Origin: Mesorhizobium sp. CU3
Lineage (GTDB): Bacteria > Pseudomonadota > Alphaproteobacteria > Rhizobiales > Rhizobiaceae
Length of the DNA stretch: 64,000 nucleotides
Assembly (NCBI RefSeq): GCF_006442965.1
Contig: NZ_VFWX01000023.1
Coordinates: 57,256 to 121,255 of the forward strand
Direction of reading: 5' to 3'
The stretch's first letter is position 1. Each line of letters begins with the position of its first letter. A program made the position numbers and the translations under genes. Positions 61,317 through 64,000 of this stretch are shown here, piece after piece. The notes under the pieces are model-generated. The model was not told the DNA's origin. It saw only the letters and a program-made list of their open reading frames with translations, and searched no databases.

Positions 61317-63305
61317 TCAGGCGGCGTTCCCGTTGCGGGAACCGGCCAAGGAGGCCGGCTTGAAAAAGGCCTCGGCTGCGGACTTTTCGACCGCTTCGAA
61401 GGCAAGCGCATCGCGCATGGGAAGCGCCGGCGAGAACAGGTAGCCCTGCGCGATCATGCAGCCCAGCGAGCGCAGGATCATGCGGTCGGCGTCGGTCTCG
61501 ACGCCCTCGGCCATAACCTCGATGCCAAGCGTACGCCCGAGGCCGATGACCGCCTCGACTACGGCCTGGTCCTCCACAGACTTGGCCAGGTCGCGGACGA
61601 AATCCTTGTCGATCTTGATCTTGCGGATGCGGCTATCCTTCAGCGACACCAGCGTCGAGAAGCCGGTGCCGAAATCGTCTAAAACAATCGAGATGCCGGC
61701 ATCCGCCAGGCGTCCCACCTTCTCGTCGACCCGGTCGCGATCGACCGGCGCTTCTTCGGTGATCTCGATCTCGAGCATGGCTGCGGGCACGCCCCTCGCC
61801 TCGAGGCCGTCGAGGATCATGTCGTCGACATTGCCGGCTTCGAGCTCGCGCGGCGACAGGTTCATCGCCACCCGGACGTCGTGGCGCCCGCTCTTCGCCA
61901 GTTCCGCGATCATGGCGCAGCAATTGAAGAATACCGTCTCTGTCAGCAACGACAGAAGGCCGGTTTCGCGCGCGGCGGTGACGATCTCGGGCGGGGAAAT
62001 CGCGCCATGCATGCCATGCTGCCAGCGCAGCAGCGCCTCGAAGCCGATGACGGCATCGGTATCGAGGCGCACCACTGGCTGGAACCAGCAGCACAGCGCG
62101 CCGGTCTCGATGGCGCCGCGCAAGTCGCGCTCGATGCATTGCTTGCGTTCGAGCGCTCGATCGAGCCCGGCATCGAACATGTAGTGTTCGTTCCTGCCGC
62201 CGCGCTTGGCCGCATAAAGCGCGAAATCGGCCTTCAACAGCATCTCGGTCAGTCGTGGCTTTTCCGACACATAAATGCCGATCGAGGCGCCAACGCGCAC
62301 CGACTTCAACGCCGGGTCCGGAGTCGCGACCGCCGCGATGATCGCCGAGGCGAGCTCTCCGGTGGGTTGCGGTGAGCTGCCCTTGGGGAAGAGAAGCACG
62401 AACTCGTCGCCACCGATGCGCGCGATCGTCGCGCCCGCTGGCGCATGATCCTCTATCCGGCGCGCAACCTTGACAAGCAGCTCATCGCCGATGGTGTGGC
62501 CATAGGTGTCGTTGACGGATTTGAAGCCGTCGAGGTCGATCAGCATGGTCACGAACGGGCCGTCGGAAAGTCCGAGCCGGCCAATGGCTTGCTCGAGCCC
62601 ATGCCGGTTGAGCAGGCTGGTCAGCGGATCGCGTCTGGCGTTCAGTTGCATCTCGGCAGCGAACTCGCTGGCTTCGTGTTTGAGGCGGCTCGTTTCGCAA
62701 AAGCGCGCCTGTCCGATCAGCGCGCTTCGGATCATGCCGGCGAGGAACATCAGAATCGTGAAGGCGAGCACGTAATTCTCGACGCCGCCCTTGGCCAGCA
62801 CGCAGCCGGCGGCGATGAGAAGCGGCAGCGTGACGAAATTGATCGAGGTGGGCGCATAGGACGCGCCGTAGGTAACCGACCCGGCCGAGGTGCCGGCCAG
62901 CACGATCAGATAGAGCGGCGCCTGGGGTGTGGTGTAGCCATGGGTCAGCACGGCGAGAAAAGACCAGACGACGCCCGATGCCAGCGCCAGCGCGCCGTAC
63001 AGCGAAAGCCGGCCGCCGGCCGCCCGCGGGCTGCCGGCCACGCTGTCAGATTGGGTCGCCGCAAGCGCGACGCGCGCGGCATTGATCAAGCCGATAGCGG
63101 CAAACCACAGAACCGCGCCAAGGCCCCCGCCCGAAAGCAGCTGCACGGCCAAGACCAAAGCCGAGAGCACGGTGCCGACAGGCATCGAAATGAAGATGCC
63201 GCCGCGCAGATCGGCAAGCTGATCGCGGAAGATCCCGGCTTGCACGGCCTCGCTCTGCCCCCGGGGATGGGGAGCCGCAACCAGCCGCTCACGGTATCTC
63301 GCCAT
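61317..63305 (-). CDS. GGDEF-EAL cyclic-di-GMP protein with membrane sensor
   Basis: 662 residues. About six helices in 35-205 form the membrane sensor. The GGDEF domain has an intact active site (ATIARIGGDEFVLLFPKG). The EAL domain has an intact EAL (VIGFEALLRWQHG), MNLSPRELEAGNVDD and VLDDFGTGFSTLVSLKD, so both synthesis and breakdown of c-di-GMP are possible. The N-terminus is cytosolic. c-di-GMP would link it to exopolysaccharide or motility. Confidence 0.93.
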   Translation of the reverse strand: MARYRERLVAAPHPRGQSEAVQAGIFRDQLADLRGGIFISMPVGTVLSALVLAVQLLSGGGLGAVLWFAAIGLINAARVALAATQSDSVAGSPRAAGGRLSLYGALALASGVVWSFLAVLTHGYTTPQAPLYLIVLAGTSAGSVTYGASYAPTSINFVTLPLLIAAGCVLAKGGVENYVLAFTILMFLAGMIRSALIGQARFCETSRLKHEASEFAAEMQLNARRDPLTSLLNRHGLEQAIGRLGLSDGPFVTMLIDLDGFKSVNDTYGHTIGDELLVKVARRIEDHAPAGATIARIGGDEFVLLFPKGSSPQPTGELASAIIAAVATPDPALKSVRVGASIGIYVSEKPRLTEMLLKADFALYAAKRGGRNEHYMFDAGLDRALERKQCIERDLRGAIETGALCCWFQPVVRLDTDAVIGFEALLRWQHGMHGAISPPEIVTAARETGLLSLLTETVFFNCCAMIAELAKSGRHDVRVAMNLSPRELEAGNVDDMILDGLEARGVPAAMLEIEITEEAPVDRDRVDEKVGRLADAGISIVLDDFGTGFSTLVSLKDSRIRKIKIDKDFVRDLAKSVEDQAVVEAVIGLGRTLGIEVMAEGVETDADRMILRSLGCMIAQGYLFSPALPMRDALAFEAVEKSAAEAFFKPASLAGSRNGNAA

Positions 63306-63753
63306 GGTCCAGTAGTTAGGCGAGCGGAATGAAAATCGTGTTAAGGGTTTCAGAAGTTTACATCGTTTTTCGGCGCTTCAACACTTCGTGTTTTCTATCG
63401 ATGCGCTTTGCGCCTTCAGAAGATTGGCAAAAGGCTGGCCGCATAGTCTTTGCCGCGGATAGCTCGCGATAATGTGTATGGTCGCGTTCCGAGACTTCCC
63501 CTATCAACAACGCAGCCATTGCCGATAGCTCCCGGGCAGCCCCGTCCGGGAAATGATGTTTTGACGCTTTAGCGGGAGGATGAGGGGGTCGCCGAGCTGT
63601 CCACTGATCCGCCGAGCAGCGGACCAGGCGATCGAGATTTCAAGGACAAGGGCCTTCCAGCGCCGAGCAACAGCGCGCCGCAAGCTTTTCGTCCGTTCCA
63701 ACATCTTCACTTTGGCAATCAACGCGGACCACTCAACGGGGCTTGGTCGAATG
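63306..63753. other. Intergenic region at the right end
   Basis: About 450 bases between divergent genes. AT-rich just before the GGDEF gene; otherwise I see nothing in it. Confidence 0.4.
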
Positions 63754-64000
63754 TCGTTCTTTGTTTTTGCGCTCGCCTTCGCATTCATTCTCTGGCGGCA
63801 ACTGGGCAAGAGCACGCGCCCGGGAAAAGCCGTTCGATCGGAAGCCGAGCGGCCTTCAGCATTGGCCAGGCTTGCCAACGACGACGTCGAGGAGGCCGTT
63901 GAAAATGTCGCCGGGCTGGTCTCGAACCTGTTCGGCGACAAGGGTCGGGACTTCATCGAGCAGGCCGTCAGCCGGGCGATCCAGGATCCCAGGACCGAGG
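63754..64000 (+). CDS. Membrane-anchored hypothetical protein (3' truncated)
   Basis: The frame starts MSFFVFALAFAFILWRQLGK, one helix, then continues with RSEAERPSALARLANDDVEE and an acidic helical segment to the window end. No stop within the window. Family not recognised. Confidence 0.5.

Noticed and set aside
1..64000. tRNA, rRNA, insertion sequences, integrase or phage genes
   Set aside because: I found no cloverleaf-type or rRNA sequence, and none of the frames reads as a transposase or integrase; a covariance scan would be decisive.

Overview
The window looks like a chromosomal segment of a rhizobial alphaproteobacterium, most likely Mesorhizobium or a close relative in the Phyllobacteriaceae. 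This rests on the high GC with strong codon bias, a GcrA-type cell-cycle regulator, an ExoX-type exopolysaccharide repressor, a PrsD/PrsE-like type I secretion pair next to a secreted GH16 glycanase, an alphaproteobacterial SOS box (GTTC-N7-GTTC) at dinB, many small DUF982/DUF1127/DUF1236/DUF2934 proteins, and several mosaic palindromic repeats of the rhizobial type. I saw no rRNA, tRNA, CRISPR array, phage or transposase. The LysR gene at the left edge and a membrane-anchored ORF at the right edge are truncated by the window.

Layout. 1-5.6 kb: the end of a LysR regulator, small secreted proteins, then a plus-strand set of OsmC-like protein, two FAD oxidoreductases and a MaoC-like hydratase. 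5.6-8 kb: a DnaJ-domain protein and a SARP/BTAD regulator fused to an alpha/beta hydrolase. 8-11.1 kb: small secreted proteins and an SPFH protein. 11.6-12.4 kb: four tandem minus-strand genes for 28-30-residue peptides that share a lasso-peptide-like leader motif (Y-x2-P-x-L) and have divergent tails; this is the most unusual locus. 13-15.6 kb: a cupin and an AI-2E-type permease. 15.8-17.1 kb: three small Tyr/His/Gly-rich exported proteins in a row. 17.1-21.5 kb: DUF763, a DUF6456-like protein, GcrA, and a divergent pair controlled by an S24/HTH repressor-like protein. 21.6-25.3 kb: a 1210-residue TPR protein. 25.3-28.8 kb: a thiamine-precursor uptake operon (YkoF, permease, ATPase, binding protein) behind a TPP riboswitch. 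28.9-35 kb: small proteins, exoX and a TadG-like protein. 35-41.5 kb: dinB, plsY, DUF3616, patatin, SDR, a membrane protein and an AHSA1 protein. 41.9-46.4 kb: the GH16 glycanase with its PrsDE exporter, probably acting on extracellular polysaccharide. 46.4-47 kb: a ParD antitoxin with a frameshifted ParE toxin. 47-54.6 kb: a DMT permease, an amino acid oxidase plus class III aminotransferase pair, a GlxA-type regulator, an ECF sigma factor and an AraC regulator. 54.7-58.8 kb: a three-subunit periplasmic molybdenum hydroxylase with a tri-haem cytochrome. 59-63.3 kb: an ABCD/BclA-like exporter-fold ABC protein and a GGDEF-EAL protein.

Links between genes. The inverted-repeat operator CGTAC-N5-GTACG lies in the same register of two promoters 8 kb apart: the one shared by the S24 regulator and its divergent neighbour, and the one before the gene at 29001. 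This suggests a small regulon. Repeat elements also sit inside coding sequence: one within gcrA, one within the N-terminal extension of the thiamine permease frame, and one supplying the stop codon of the first leader-like peptide.
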